The notes: generated from the sequence alone by a model not told the origin. Shown: positions 45,638 to 58,160, numbered from the stretch's first letter. The stretch is DNA of 64,000 nucleotides from Turbatrix aceti (GCA_963969345.1 OZ017769.1:5025725-5089724); one strand, 5' to 3'. A program made the numbers and translations.

Positions 45638-45676
45638 AAGCACGTTAACGTCAATTCAATTGACGTTAACGTGCTT
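45638..45676. repeat. 39-bp perfect palindrome with CRE-like half-sites
   Basis: Two 19-base arms (45638-45656 and 45658-45676) are exact reverse complements around one C. Each arm holds GTTAAC and a TGACGT/ACGTCA word. It is surrounded by unique sequence. Confidence 0.85.
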
Positions 45677-48600
45677 GCTTTTCCTGTCAGACAGGATAGG
45701 CGAGTCTGCTCGGCTGTGTGAGTGATAGCACAGGGAGGCTAGGCTGATAACGTTTTTATTGGTGTGTGAATCAGCGTTCTTGCTTGGATGCAGCGGAGAT
45801 GGCCAAAAACACGCCGTGTTTGACATTTTACTCCGTGTGAATGAATGAACGAACGAACGAACGCCGAGAATGTGTCCTAGCCTACTTTAAGGGAGGATTG
45901 GTGATTTCCGTGTGCTTGAAAGTGCTCTTCGGTGGTTTTTGATGGTTTGTACGAGTCAGCTTCGTCTTTGAAGAACTTCACGCGTTCGTTCGTTTCTTCC
46001 TTTCCTTTCCGCCTTGCGTATTACTTTTTTTTAATGCCCAGTGTTGTTGGCTGATAGCCGATGTTCATTCTGACGAGAGCTTGCCTGTCAGGGCAGCCGT
46101 ATACGTCTGACGTGACTCGAGGAGTCGAGTCAGGCAACGAGAAGGGAGAAGAGTCCGACAGGTGTCTGCCGGTGGCTGTGGCTGTGGCTCGGCTTCACTG
46201 GATGCACGGTGAGGCAGACGTTGTTGTTGCTGAGCAATCTCTCTGCTAACGGCAGACGCACCGCATCTCCACATCTCACCGGCAGCTTGCCTGCCTTGAA
46301 GGGCTTTTCCGTTCCTCCTTCGTTCCTCCTTCATTCCTTTTTTCGCGAGGTATGATAGTATAGTACCCCTCCCGTCGCACCTTTCTTAAAGTATAATACA
46401 TAAATAAATTTCTCCCTGGATTCCAAGAAGGTTTGGTTTGCTCGTTCGTTCGTTCGCAAATGCGATGTAGGAGGAATTTTTAAATAAAAAAATGTCTGTC
46501 TATTGATTTGTTTTTTATTTTTTTTATTTATGATGAAAAAATTGTTGTTTACAAGTTTACGGTTCAATTATTTGTTTTTTGTTTCTTTCTCTTTGCTCTG
46601 TGAACGAGCGGCGTGTCCACCCGTGGATTGAAGGGCACAGGACACCAATAACGGCGTTGGCGTCGGCTTTTTTTTTGGAGAGGGCTTCGTTCAAGGCCGG
46701 TCCGCTTCCGTTCGAACGTTTTTTGCTTGCTCGCGGTTGAGGGTGCGGGTGGTTCTTCAGAGGCTATTTTTTTCACATTTGGTTCGAAATAGCGTCGACG
46801 AAGACGAAGACGATGAAGTAGCCGGGCACGAAGTAGTTGTGCTCTGCTCTGTTTCCTCCCCGGCGGTGATGAATGAAAAGTCGATAAATGAGCGAATGGG
46901 GTTCCTCGAAGGAGCAAAAAGCGTGTCTTTTGTCCAAGTCTGACCCCTGCTGCCTCTGGCCACGGCCACGGCCACGAGCTGACTTCTGGGGGTTTTCTTC
47001 GGACAACGCTCGTTTCCCCCCTTTTTTGGGGTCCAAGTTGGGTCTTTTCTTGATTAGGCGGAAAAATGAGCACCCAGGCATTCCCTCTCCCCTCCTCTGT
47101 TTTTTAATAAGCAGGAGTCTCGCATACGAACACACTCTTTTTCAGCGTCGCATCCCGGTGTCGAAGTGTCCTTGCCGACTTTTGTCTCAGCTGTGACGAG
47201 GTTTGCCTTGCTTAATATCGGCCTCGGGGCTGGTGGGGTGGTCAACATGTGTCCAGCAGCGATTCGCAGACCACGTGAAGTTTGCAAATGCGTGTTTTCG
47301 GATGCACACTTTTGTATAAGCCGTCAACTCGAAATCTCAGTTGCGAAGCGCTAGCGCTCATATTTTTACACGGGATTCTATAATGCGCTCGTTTGAATAA
47401 TTTTTTTCTGCCCGGCCAAAATGTGAGAAAATAGAAAGAAAATAAGCGCAGCGGGCAGTACTCCAGAAAATGTTCTTTTTTTCTGTTATGGTGTCTTCCG
47501 GACTCCATGACACGTCAAGTTGCCACGTTTTTGATCTTTCTGGAGGAAAAAAGGGGAAAAGGACATGTTGACCACCTCGGGGCGGTCCAACCCGTGCTAG
47601 GGGATTAGGAAGGCCTCTTCGCAACCCGGGTTGGTTCAACTAGGAAGTTTTTGCGCTAGAAAGGGACTTTTTTTGCCAAAAATAATTTTCTCTCCACACA
47701 CATTAGCAGCACGTGCCGCTGTAGTACCCAGACGTGACGCAGTCGCCACGAGGGTTGTTAGGTAGCCTTTTTGCTGACCGTTGCCATGCCCGTAGACCCG
47801 TAGTGCACGCGCCCGTTCGTTCATTCCATTCATGTTTTCGCCGAGAAATGTGAGAAAAAGAGTTGTGGCGCATGAGTTTTTCTGAAGGGAGATTGGCTGA
47901 CTGGCTGGCTGGCTGGCTGGTCGTCTCGGCAGCCAGCCTGCTTGCCTGATTAGCCCTCCCTCTGCCCGCTTGCAATTGCCACCCACCAAAAGCCAACAAA
48001 AAGAACTGGCTGGTCGTAGTGCTCGCGTGCTCGTAAGCAAGCTGCCGAGGATGATGGCCTGATCCGCACCGGAAACGCCTGGCAGCTTGCCTATGACGAC
48101 GACGCGCGTGTGCTGCGACCCGACCCGGGCCGGGCGTGTCGACATCGACATCGTCAGCGTCAATTAAGTTTTGCGATTCCGAAACTCAATTTTTTTTTCT
48201 TTTTTTTTTGACATGGATTATCCATGTTTTTGGCTGTTCCTGACGCGCCGGGGAGAGCTGAGGCATCCATACATCCATGTACGATTCATGCGAACGCCTA
48301 TTTCGGCCCTGAAGAACTAGGAACTTGTTCGTAGACACGCGCGCTCCCACCGGGATTGGTAGGAAGTGGTTCGTTCCAACGGAGTTTCTTTGTTTCCAGG
48401 CGCGTCCGGGGAGCAATGCCATAGAGCATAGAGCATCGAAATGTGATATCTGAGCCCTCTGCGCTCCTCCTGATTATAGTGCATGTCCAACCAACAAAAA
48501 TGGGAAAAAAAACGTAACCCCCGGGAAAAAGACAAAAAAAATAGTAAAAAAAAAAATACACTGTCTAGAACATCCGTCATTTTTTTTCAGAACGGCAAAT

Positions 48601-48985
48601 TGATCGTAATCAGGCCTCCGTACTCTCCCGCCGGGCCCGGGGCCTCGAATGATCGCCTCAGCATGGGCTTTGCGTGATCCGGCTGGGACCACGGACCCAA
48701 TTAGGCGCTCACCTGCCGAACAAGCGTGTGGACTGACAGCCGAGGCGAGGCTGGCTCATTTTGTCGCCTCGCGGTCGTTCGTCGCCCTTCCCTCCTCTTT
48801 TTTTTTCACTGCGTTTTCTAGTCTCGAACTTTTTGCGTGTGTTTACCGCATTGTTTCCAGATTTTTATCGAGGAAGTTTTTCATAAATGTTTGTCTGATA
48901 AATACGAGCGTGGATTTTGAAGGTATCAATCAATCGCTGGCATTTGTGCAATTTTTTCCGCGGTTTTTGGTTTGGAAAATTTTTT

Positions 48986-49165
48986 ACGCGCCAAATTCGA
49001 TTTTCGGACAAAATTTGTTTTTTGGGGGGTTTTTTTTAAATTAATTTTTTTGTGTTTTTTGGAATTAAAAAAGGCGTCAAATTCGGTTTTCGCCCGGAAT
49101 TCATTTTTTTGCGGTTTTTTGCCTAAAAAAGGCGCCAAATTTGAATTTTAGGCTACAAACTGGTT
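48986..49165. repeat. Degenerate tandem repeat, about 60-85 bp per unit, three units
   Basis: Each unit starts GGCG(C/T)CAAATT(C/T)G and continues as T-rich text, with a TTTTCG word in the first two. Units begin near 48988, 49072 and 49131. No ORF. Confidence 0.55.
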
Positions 49166-49629
49166 TTTTACGATGTTTTTTGATATTTTTTTGCACTACA
49201 ATAAATTTTGTAATAATAGAACCTGCGGATTGTTTTTTCTGCATGACTCACCGGTCGTTGCACCGCTCACCTGAGCTACGAGTTGTGTTGACACAGAACA
49301 GGGATGCTCCTGTTTTAAAAGTGTCAGCACTGCGCGTTGTAGCCATTTTCCCGAGTCAAACCGACGTTTTTAGGAGCTGAGGCGCCCTACACCCCACCGA
49401 TCACCTGAAAATCCGAGGATCACCTGCCTGGAGCCCTCCTACCTGATCTCATCGTCCCTCCGTCGACGCCGTGGCGGCAGCACCACTCCCAAGCTTCGTC
49501 GTCGTGAACGCGTCGACGATTCCTTCGACCGCGGCCGGCGTCCTCGCCGGCGGCACCGTCGGCGTCGTGCCCCTCACCGACCACAACGCTAGCCTAATTG
49601 ACTACGACGACGACACCCTCTCACCTGTC

Positions 49630-52600
49630 ATGTTTGTCATCGATCCCAAGAGCATCGAGCTCATCCCTCTCCAGGATTTGTTAGGTTGGTTTTTTTTCGT
49701 TGTTGTCAGGTGCGCGTGGCCAGGTGAAAATTTTTACGATTCAATCAGCACCTCATATTGTTCCCTGCTCCACTCACTGTCAGTCTCGAATAATCTGTAA
49801 TCTGCAATCTGTCCCCAACAACCGCATTAAAAACCAAAAAATCAGACTCACGGGCGAGCGTTGGTTGTCCTGAGTCATGACGCGCTCTTTTTCCACACAT
49901 TTTTGCACCCTCCGTTTCGCTGTTGAGCAACCCAGGCCCGGGGGCCACTCGATTGTCTCGCAATGTCTTACAAGCCCTCGTGATCGACCACGGTGCACCA
50001 GTTAGTTGATCACCACCTTCGCCGTTGCATTGATTTTGCAGGTGCCCCCATCATTTTCCCAAAAAAAGTTTCCTTCCACTCCCCCGTTCTTCGTTTTCCG
50101 TGAGTGCCCGTCTCCTCCGGCTGCTGTAGGCGCCACGTATGTTTTCGTCTGCGCGCAACCTGCGCCCGCCCCTTTCGCCTGCTGCTTCCAGTCTCGCCAT
50201 CGATTTTCATTCACAAAGAGTCTTGGTTTGAACTAAACTACTCGAGATCTCCTATTCCCTTGTTGTCAACCGGCACGGCACTCCCGATCGATTTTGCTTT
50301 CCTTCAATCCGGCAGGCAACTGCTGGCTGTGCAGCGCCTCCAGAACAATGGAGACTTCTCCGCCGACGACCGCGTCTGATTTTGTCAACGCGACACGCGT
50401 CATCAGTTCTGCTTTTATTGACCTCGCTACGCAGCTCATACTTCCTCAGTTTTGGCTCTATCACAAGACGCTTCCCTACTGGGGTTAGTCAGTTTTTTTG
50501 TCGTCTTCTATGCGGATTCTGGTTTTGTGCAATCCCGTTTTTGCGGGGGTTCAAAGTGCCTCAGGCGGTTGTATTACGTAACCAAGTCTTGACACATGAT
50601 GTCTGGTAAAAAAAATAATGATAAATTGAAGTGTTATATTGTTATAAAAATTGAAAAAACCTGGATTCTGGTTTTATTCAGAATCCGACTGAAATTGCAT
50701 GCAAATCACCTGACCTTTTTTTCCAATCCGTCGAACAAAAGTTCACAGCATTTCAGCTCAAACTGTTGTTTTCGCTCCAATCTAGCATTTGTTTTTCTAT
50801 TTTCTGCGCTTTCCGACTTTCAAAGCCAAATTTTTTTCTTTTTACGCACAAAAAAAAGTATAATACTATTTTTTCTCTTTTTTCCCATGAGCTTCTGTGT
50901 ATGGATGATTTTTGCAGGAGTCATGCTGTTTGCCCTCTCAGCGACGTTTATGGTCATTGGCGGTGCCATACCGTACGTCTTCCAGTACATTGAGATCTAC
51001 CGTCAAAAATCGGCCAAGGGCTTTTCGCTGTACGTCTGTCTCGCGCTATGCGTCGCCAATATCCTACGTATCCTGTTCTGGTTCGGCAAACGGTTTGAAA
51101 TTGTCCTATTAGTGCAGTCGGTCGTCATGATCACGTGTATGATTCTCATGCTCGAAATCAGCGTCCGCATGAATCGACGCACCGTCGCGAAGACTCAACG
51201 AAAATCAGTCTGGCGTAAGTCCCCTTTTTTTTCGGGTGTGGTGATATTTATTCGATGTCAAATGCATCCTAGTAGTTTGGCCGGGGTGGGGAGGATGTAT
51301 GTACACGAGGCAGAACGGGTCGGGGTCAGACGCTGGCTTCACCGGTCACGCAGTATACCCGGACCGAGCAGTGCGATCCAGAACCGCAACTTCCTGCCGG
51401 TGGTCTCGCCACGATCAGCGGCGAAGAAGGGATGCTGCTTTGGAGGTTGTCTGCGGAGACCCGGGAGCAGCTGCAGCTGTGTTCTACCGGGGAGATGGCA
51501 GGTGGACCGTTGCCGGAGGGTGTCAGTCGCTCGTCCGACTGCGCTTCTTCCGCAATCTTCTCCATGTCTTCGTTGAGCAGGGGAACGCCGTTGTGGGATT
51601 TTCTACAGAACCATTTTTTTTATACGGTAAAAACCCCGCTTTCAAAGCCAAAAACTCACTTGTGAATCCTCGTAACAGCAAAAACAGCAGGCTCAGTCTG
51701 TCGTCGTCTGGTCGGCATTTTTACAGACTTGTAAGACATGTTCTGAGCGTTGTTGTCGAAGGACCGGGTGCGCGGTTTCGGTCTGTGCCCTGTCCTGGAC
51801 ATTCGGGCCCCTGCGTGCTCCGGAGGAGCGTCGATGCAGGAAGGCAGTGCTTGGTGGAGGCACTTCCAGATCGGCAGAACCACTCGTACTGCAGATCGCT
51901 TGAATTCCTTGACCGTGAAGGAGTAGATGATGGGGTTGAGCATGGAGTTGCAGTAGCCGAGCCAGCTCGCGACATCGATGAAGATGGCCGGGATGCAGCC
52001 TCGGCATTGGTAGTCTGCAAGGGGGGTTTTGGGCAGCTGACATCGATTGTAAATTTTTTTGAAAACAATTTTTTTCAAATTTTTTTAAATATTTTTTTTC
52101 AATTTTTTCAAAATTTTTTTTTTGAATTTTTTTTTCGAAATTTTTTTTTCTTTTTTTTTTAATAATTTTTTTTTTCAATTTTTTTCAATTTTTTTTTGGA
52201 TTTTTTTCAAAAATCTTTTTTTTGAAATTGTTGTTAAAAAATTTTTTAGAATTTTCTTTATTTTAAAAAATTTGTAAAAGAAAATGTTTTAAAATTTTTG
52301 AAAAAAAAAATGTTTCGAGCTTTTAAAAAAAAATGTTTTCGGATTTAAAAAAAAATTAAAAATTTTTTGTGCACGCGCGCATGTTTTTGTCAAGTGGAAA
52401 AAATCAAAAAATGTGCGGCGAAATCCTAAGTGTCTTTTTTTGGCACACATCACATTTTTTTCATTTTTTATCGATTCGGCATCAAAAATACCTCCGACAT
52501 TCCAAAATTTCAACACCTTAATCCCAGAATCCCAAATTTGGGTGCTGAACCTACTTGTCAGGTAGAGGAGGAAAAAAGGCAGCCAGCAGAAGAGAAACGA

Positions 52601-55600
52601 GCATGACACGACACCCAGCGTCTTGGCGACCCGCTCATGCGTTCGAAGAACCCGTCGCTGGTGTTCGACCATGCCATTGTTGCGTCCAAAGTGAACGCGA
52701 AGGGCAGTCTGAAAATTTGCTGCATCGAGCGATGTCGTCGACGGAATAACGCCAGAGACGGTCGATGAGCGACGAGACGATGGCTTGAACGTGAGCTTAA
52801 AATAACGACGATGTTTACCCCGCTCTTTGGCAGTCTACCACCTGTTAGCGTGTGTATCCAGGAGAGAAGTTGTGTGAAGAAGGTTAGTGGAGAGGCAGAG
52901 GGAGGAACCATCGGGATAGGCACGATACGATAGACACTGGACACGATACGATACTCCACGGGGTCAATCACGACACAACTTACGTTCTGTGAGATGGTAT
53001 TGGTGAGGAAATTCATATTGTGGCCCAGAATGACGAGAAAGCCCCTGTCCAGCGCCCGTTGTCGGTTCCTAGCGAGCTTGTAGATTCGCCAGTACAGCGT
53101 GAGTGTGACGGATGCCGGCAGGAAGAAGGCAAAGATTACCGAGTGGGCTAGGTACCGGATTTCATTGCCCGCAAAGCAAATGGACTGAAACGCGATCTCC
53201 CGTCAGTTTGGTGATGTCAGCGACGTGTGTTTTGTTTTGCTTTTCTGTTTTTTTTTTGCGACGCCGCGGCTACGACGACTTTTTTAGCGACTCGGGAGCG
53301 CGCCAAGAAGAGGAGACACGGAACACATATGAAATTTGTGCGTGAAAGGGCTTTTAGCGATGCACGCCATTGATTCGTTATTCAGGGGAACGTCAGCCAG
53401 CGAAGACGCAACGCAACGCACATGGTGGCTGGCTGGTTTGTGATCGTTTTTCATTTAAAAATTGCTGGATGGGATTTTTTGCGCTTTTACGAGTGAGTGT
53501 CGGGAGTGAAAAGTGTGCTGCCAGGAACTTATTTGTCATGCAGTTAGTTGTTAGTGCAAAAAAAAATAGAGAGAGAAGACGAACCTCGTCTGTGCAGTTG
53601 CTCTGATCCCAGCGAACGGTGGTTAGCAGGATTAGCGACGAGAATACCCAGATAGTGACCATGACGGAGATAACCTTGCACTTGGTTACGACCGATTTGT
53701 ACCTCAGAGGCCTGGTAACAGCTAGGTAGCGGTCCACCGAGATGATGCAGATCGTGACGACCGAGCACGTGCAAAACGTGACGTCCGCGGCCACCCAGAT
53801 CCTGCAGAGGAGGCGACCGAAGATCCACTTTCGCGTGATGAGATGGACGGCGCCGAGGGGAAGCACGATGACACCAACCAGGAAATCCGTAAGGCCTAGA
53901 TTCCATACGAGCAGCGTTGTATTGGTGCGACCGACGCGAGCTTTGAAACAGAGTACAAGGAGGTTGCCGAAGATGGTCAGGAGGATGATTATGCTCGCTG
54001 GCAGCGCGAAGAATAGGAAAGCCATCGAGTTGGGCGAAGGCTCGGCACTCGAAGTGCCGCGCATCGTTTCCACCTGAAAGAGGGGTGGAAACGTTGAAGC
54101 GAACTCTAGGGAGATTGGGGACAGACCTTGACGCATTCTGCATCTGAATCCGAGACATTAGCGTCGGAGAAGGCGAATGCGCTCATGACGACGACGATAG
54201 GAGATGAGAAGATAGGAGTTGTACCGTCCGTCGTCACAGATGAGGCGGCATGACAACTGGTCGACTCGAAAGGAAGACAAATCTGAAGACTCGAGATAGA
54301 TGAAACACAGGGAAGGCTACGGCAAAGAATAGACACACACACACGCGACACGAGAGTCATACGCGGCTGACGCGGCACGGGAAAGCGGAGAGTTTGGGCA
54401 TGCTAAATGGTTAAAAATGCGTGATTCTCTCAGGCGAGTTTCGTGAGCGAGGAGTGCAGTCGAGCTCCCCTCCTGTCTTGCGTTTTTTTTCTGCGCTCTG
54501 CAACAGGCAACTGGGAGAGGGATATGATTTTGTCCTGTTTGCCGGGCTTGAAGAAGATAGCGGATTGGATGGGATTCTTTTTTCCGGGTTGGAGAGGGAG
54601 TTTGGAGGAACTGGGAACGACGGCTGGAGTTCGTGGAGTCCTGCGGGTCAGGGTTCTTCTGTTCGAAGGTGAAAACGGACACCAGGACCAGTGTAGGTTG
54701 TAGACGGACACATGTGTTGAAGTTACCTGTACCCATTGTGGCACAGGTGGTAACTCAGGTGGCGTCTGCATATACGATAGTTGACGAAAATGATGAGTTG
54801 AAGCGGTTTTTGGAACCCAGATAACGACAAAATTAGAAATCAGGGGTCGAAACGGTAGAAATTTCCCGAGTCAGTCATCGACGACGAGCGCATCAGTCCA
54901 AATTTCGTTTTTTTGCAGCAGAAGTACAGGATAGACGAGGTCCTTCGCTTTTGGCAATGCGACAAACGGCGTAAATTTGAGTTTTTTGCGTAAATTTGAG
55001 TTTTGTGTGACACAAAAAAATCATAGACACGTACGAGACACACGCATGAACGTTGTCTTGGACTCACCCGCTATTTGGGCTGAAGCCAGACGGATAAGAG
55101 GACGTTTTCGGCACTCGCAGGGGAGGGGGGAGGACGCCGAGGAGGACAACAATAAATTGACGGAGTACGCGAAAAAGTTGTGTGAATTGCATTAAGCAGC
55201 GCATGGATGCCTCCCTCCCTCCGCTTCTTGGCAAAGAAGGAGTGCTGAGTATCTATCGGACGTGAGTAGGGTTGTAGCTCGAAGTCGTTTTCGTCTTCGT
55301 CTTCGTCGGTACGCGCGAGTGTGCGTCTGAGGAGGACGACACTCTTCGGGAAGTGCGCAAAGCGAAGAAGCGGGCACTGAACCTCGGGTTTGGTCGGCGG
55401 AAGGGGGCAAAGCGGGCCGCGATGGATGGATGCAATGAATAAATCAAATTTCCGAGCTTCACGCCATCTTTCTCTTTTTTTTTGCAGGAGGACACGTGAT
55501 TTCTGCTTTCTGGCAGTGGAATGATCTCTCAAGCTTCATCGCGGCACTCCTCGCCTTTGCCGGCGTCGCATCCGTCTTCACGGCACTCTTCACGAAGGTA

Positions 55601-56772
55601 GGTGGAGTCGGGTTGGGTTGGCTGAGAAAAAAAAAGATGGGTCGAGATGACATGTGTCTGGCGAGCTCTGGCTCGCGACCTCTCCGGAGAGTCGTAACCA
55701 CTTGGAATTTCAACTAACGAGAAGTCCAGTCAATATTGAACGTAGGGTGGGGTGGGGGGATGACTTGAAGCAGTACATACAACATTGTTGTCCCTGTTAA
55801 TGAACCGCAGGGATAACGGACAGGGACGGCTTCAAGGGACTTGATTAGCTGCCAGGAGGCAGCTGTTTCCGCGAACAATGCTGCCATGCACATACCTGGA
55901 CAGTTAGAGGGCCATGGGATTCTGTAGAGTCGATTGAAAGGGGTTAATGAGCCTCGAAGCGAGCCTGGCAGGGGTCGTTGGTATCCCACATCCGGCGGGC
56001 CCCGCGCGAACGACACATGCTCACAAGGTCTTGGGAAACAATCTTCTTTTTTTTTATCTTTCTTCTGAGGGAGCAAAGGGCAGGCGTCAGACACGCGTGT
56101 CTTCAACAATTGCCAGCCACGCTCGCTCACGTGCCCGCCAGGATTTTTCTGCAAAACTGACACCGATGTCGGTGTCGCAGAAGCCGGCCGGCACCACTGA
56201 ATAGGTGGTGCCGGTTTTGTTTGCACTCTGGTCGGGCATGACTCTGACTCCGGGCTGGGTTAAAGGTTGATGTTTCGTTGTTTCAACCGGGGCAGGGGCG
56301 GGGCGAACAAACAAGCAAACAAAGCTTGTCCGGTCCCCTGACTGCCAAAACTAACGACTGCGCACGCATACATTTGTTTTGTTTTTTTTCAGTACTATTA
56401 CTTTGTCGAAGGCCTCGGCATGGTGGCCCTGCTCGTGGAGGCGTGCCTAGGCATGCCGCAACTCATCAGGAACTTTGAACGCAAGTCCACCGTTGGCATG
56501 AGGTGAGTGCCACTTTTTTTTTTGCCTATCTACAGAATCTAAACGCGCTCGTTGATCATTTCAGCGTAAAAATGGTCCTCATGTGGCTGCTCGGCGATAT
56601 CGGCAAGACGATATACTTCGTTGTGAGACAAAATCCGGCACAGTTCTACATCTGCTCGTGCCTACAGATCACTATCGACTGCCTCATCCTGGCCCAGGTC
56701 TTCTTCTACGGCAGAAGAGTCACCGCGCGAAGACCCATCGATACCGATGACGACGAATTCTCCAAGCCATGA
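49630..56772 (+). CDS. SLC66A2: PQ-loop membrane protein SLC66A2 (PQLC1), two alternative first exons
   Basis: Shared exons are 50918-51214, 55488-55597, 56393-56502 and 56565-56772. First exon a (49630-49684) or first exon b (50348-50483) both end in phase 1 before the acceptor TTTTTGCAG, giving 259 or 286 residues. First exon a (MFVIDPKSIELIPLQDLLG) matches the human N-terminus best. Two PQ-loop modules: PYVFQYIEIYRQKSAKGFS with YVCLALCVANILRILFWFG in the first half, and GMPQLIRNFERKSTVGMSVK with MVLMWLLGDIGKTIYFV in the second. Seven membrane helices are expected. The family sits in endosome/Golgi membranes and has been linked to phospholipid scrambling; transport activity here is inference. 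The 4.3-kb intron after the first shared exon contains a GPCR gene on the other strand. Confidence 0.92.
50348..50483 (+). CDS. SLC66A2: SLC66A2 alternative first exon b
   Basis: Starts METSPPTTASDFVNATRVIS and ends LYHKTLPYWG at donor GTTAGT in phase 1, the same phase as exon a. It adds a hydrophobic segment (AFIDLATQLILPQFWLY) and an NAT glycosylation site, so the two isoforms would differ before the first PQ loop. Confidence 0.6.
51326..54186 (-). CDS. Biogenic-amine-type G protein-coupled receptor, nested in SLC66A2 intron
   Basis: Six exons (54186-54127, 54073-53585, 53184-52984, 52708-52555, 52014-51660, 51602-51326) give 511 residues. Seven helices carry rhodopsin-class marks: TM1 TIFGNLLVLC, TM2 NLGLTDFLVG (LxxxD), TM3 WVAADVTFCTCSV with the amine-binding Asp, then VDRYLAVTRPLRY, TM6 FLFCWLPFFLLYL and TM7 NSMLNPIIYSF. 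Together they mark an aminergic receptor (serotonin, octopamine, tyramine or dopamine type); the ligand cannot be chosen. TM5 (YLAHSVIFAFFLPASVTL) has few serines. Loop 3 is short. The C-terminal tail of about 190 residues is basic, then Ser/Cys-rich. The short extracellular N-terminus contains one N-x-S site. The gene lies wholly inside a 4.3-kb intron on the opposite strand. Confidence 0.92.
52030..52340. repeat. Homopolymeric A/T tract array in GPCR intron
   Basis: About 300 bases made almost only of T6-T10 runs separated by AA, CAA, GAA or GGA words on the + strand, thinning into A runs to the right. It is the strongest compositional anomaly in the window and lies in the GPCR intron between TM6 and TM7. 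Confidence 0.75.
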
Positions 56773-57147
56773 TTGAGTTGCTCCCGACCCGACTAGTCCG
56801 GTGACGACGACGACGACAACAACTCCCCTCATGTGCAATGGCCCTCTTCTCCCCCAACCAACCAACCAACCCCCTCTCCGTCGCCCATCTAACCGAAACC
56901 GAAATCCGGGTGTTTTATGAATCGTTGCAGCAGACCGCTCTGAATTACCCCTCTCACCTGAACAATTGTTGCATTTTCCCACGTTTCGCTATACTGCACG
57001 CTTCCCGGATGCCGCACGCATCCACAAAGCAAGCCACCCCGGCAAATGAAGGCATGAAATAAAGTGTACATTAGTCTGTTCACTGCTCAGAATGTACCCA
57101 AGAAGAAAAAAGTTACGTCGCCGTGGCCGTGGCCGGATCGATGATGA
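56773..57147. other. Convergent 3' regions of SLC66A2 and the CK1-like kinase
   Basis: An AATAAA at 57058-57063 serves the + strand gene. A GACGACGACGACGAC run lies near 56804-56817. No gene seen. Confidence 0.5.
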
Positions 57148-58160
57148 TCACCAGGACGGTCCGGCAGGCCTCTCCCAGTCGTAGGGGAATTCCTGGGCGT
57201 TGTTGGACACCATGGCGCGACGCATGAGTCCGTAGAGCATCTGGTAGTTAGGCGGGTCGTAGAACTTGAGAGCATCGATGTGCGCGAGGGCCTCTGCGTA
57301 TTCGCGGGGACAGCCGCCAAAGAGTTCCCGGATAGCGGGCTCCTGACGACAGCGACGCTTGTACTCTCCGACCTGGTTCATGTCCTGGACCATGCACCAT
57401 GGCAGGCGTCCGACGGTAAGCTCGACCATCATGTAGACCCACGTCTCAGCGTCGTCCTTGCGGCAGAGCTCACGCTGGAGATGGCACGAGATGGGAGCGT
57501 ATCGGACGGTGCCACGGAAGCCAGCGGCCTGGCGCGGCTTGCGGATGATGCCCTGATCATTGGTGTACTTCCTGCACATGCCAAAGTCGAGAATGTACAC
57601 CTTGCGAATCTCCTGGAGTTCTGGGCGACCGATTGTGTAGTTACCGGGCTGAAAGGTGTTTTTGAAGATTCTAAAACCAGAAAAACACCCACTTTGACGT
57701 CCCGATGAAGGTAGCCGACGGCGTGGAGATCCTCGAGCGCCTCTAGTGCCTGGATGCCGCAGGAGAGTGCCGTGCCGAGACTCATGTGACCCTGAGGACC
57801 CAGCTTGGCGAGATCTTCCAGACACTTGCCGACCAGCGTCATGACGACGTAGTTGAAGTTGGTGAACTTGCCCTTGTCCTCGATCCTGCAGAAGTGACGG
57901 TTGCCACGCTTGATCAGCTCGCCCAGCACGTAGACTTCCAGTTTGAGCACCTACAACAGCGCCATGCCCCTTGCCTGCACCAGCACCCAGAAAAAATTGC
58001 CTACCTGGATCTGCGCGGCGCAGTCTTCGACCTTGAGGGCATACTGGCCCGAGGGATCGGAAACTCTGTAGACTGCACCGAAACCGCCCTGGCCGAGTTT
58101 CTTCTCCACGCGCCATCGATCTACCTGGGTGCCAGGTGCGAGATCAACGAGTTGCGACAT
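57148..58160 (-). CDS. CK1/TTBK-like protein kinase, nematode-expanded type
   Basis: Three exons (58160-58005, 57950-57693, 57648-57148) give 304 residues, almost all kinase domain. The Gly loop is LGQGGFGAVYRV, the lysine lies in YALKVED, the catalytic loop reads LHRDVKPGNY and the metal-binding motif DFGMCRKY. The substrate region GTVRYAPISCHLQRELCRKD, where CK1 proteins have SIN instead of APE, and MMVELTVGRLPW complete a CK1-group Ser/Thr kinase. The nearest relatives are the tau-tubulin-kinase-like clades that are hugely expanded in nematodes and often sperm-expressed; that expression is inference here. There is no C-terminal regulatory tail. It diverges from the next gene, 503 bases between start codons. 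Confidence 0.94.

Larger units (their letters stand above)
44210..49629. other. 5.4-kb gene-poor region
   Basis: Long frames exist on both strands (for example 44500-45105 - and 46564-47073 -). They are low-complexity, basic and without domain motifs, signal peptides or consistent splice sites. Features that can be seen are a CGCGCGCGCG run (44931-44942), a perfect palindrome (45638-45676), GAACGAACGAACG (45848-45860), GGCTGGCTGGCTGGCTGG (47903-47920) and a tandem repeat (48986-49165). It may hold distal regulatory DNA or non-coding RNAs that I cannot recognise. Confidence 0.4.

Noticed and set aside
46564..47073. 169-codon - frame
   Set aside because: Lys/Arg/Gln-rich translation of simple sequence, with no start context or family features.
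47880..47930. GGCT repeats as a possible CRISPR-like or satellite array
   Set aside because: A simple 4-bp microsatellite of a few units, in a eukaryotic genome.
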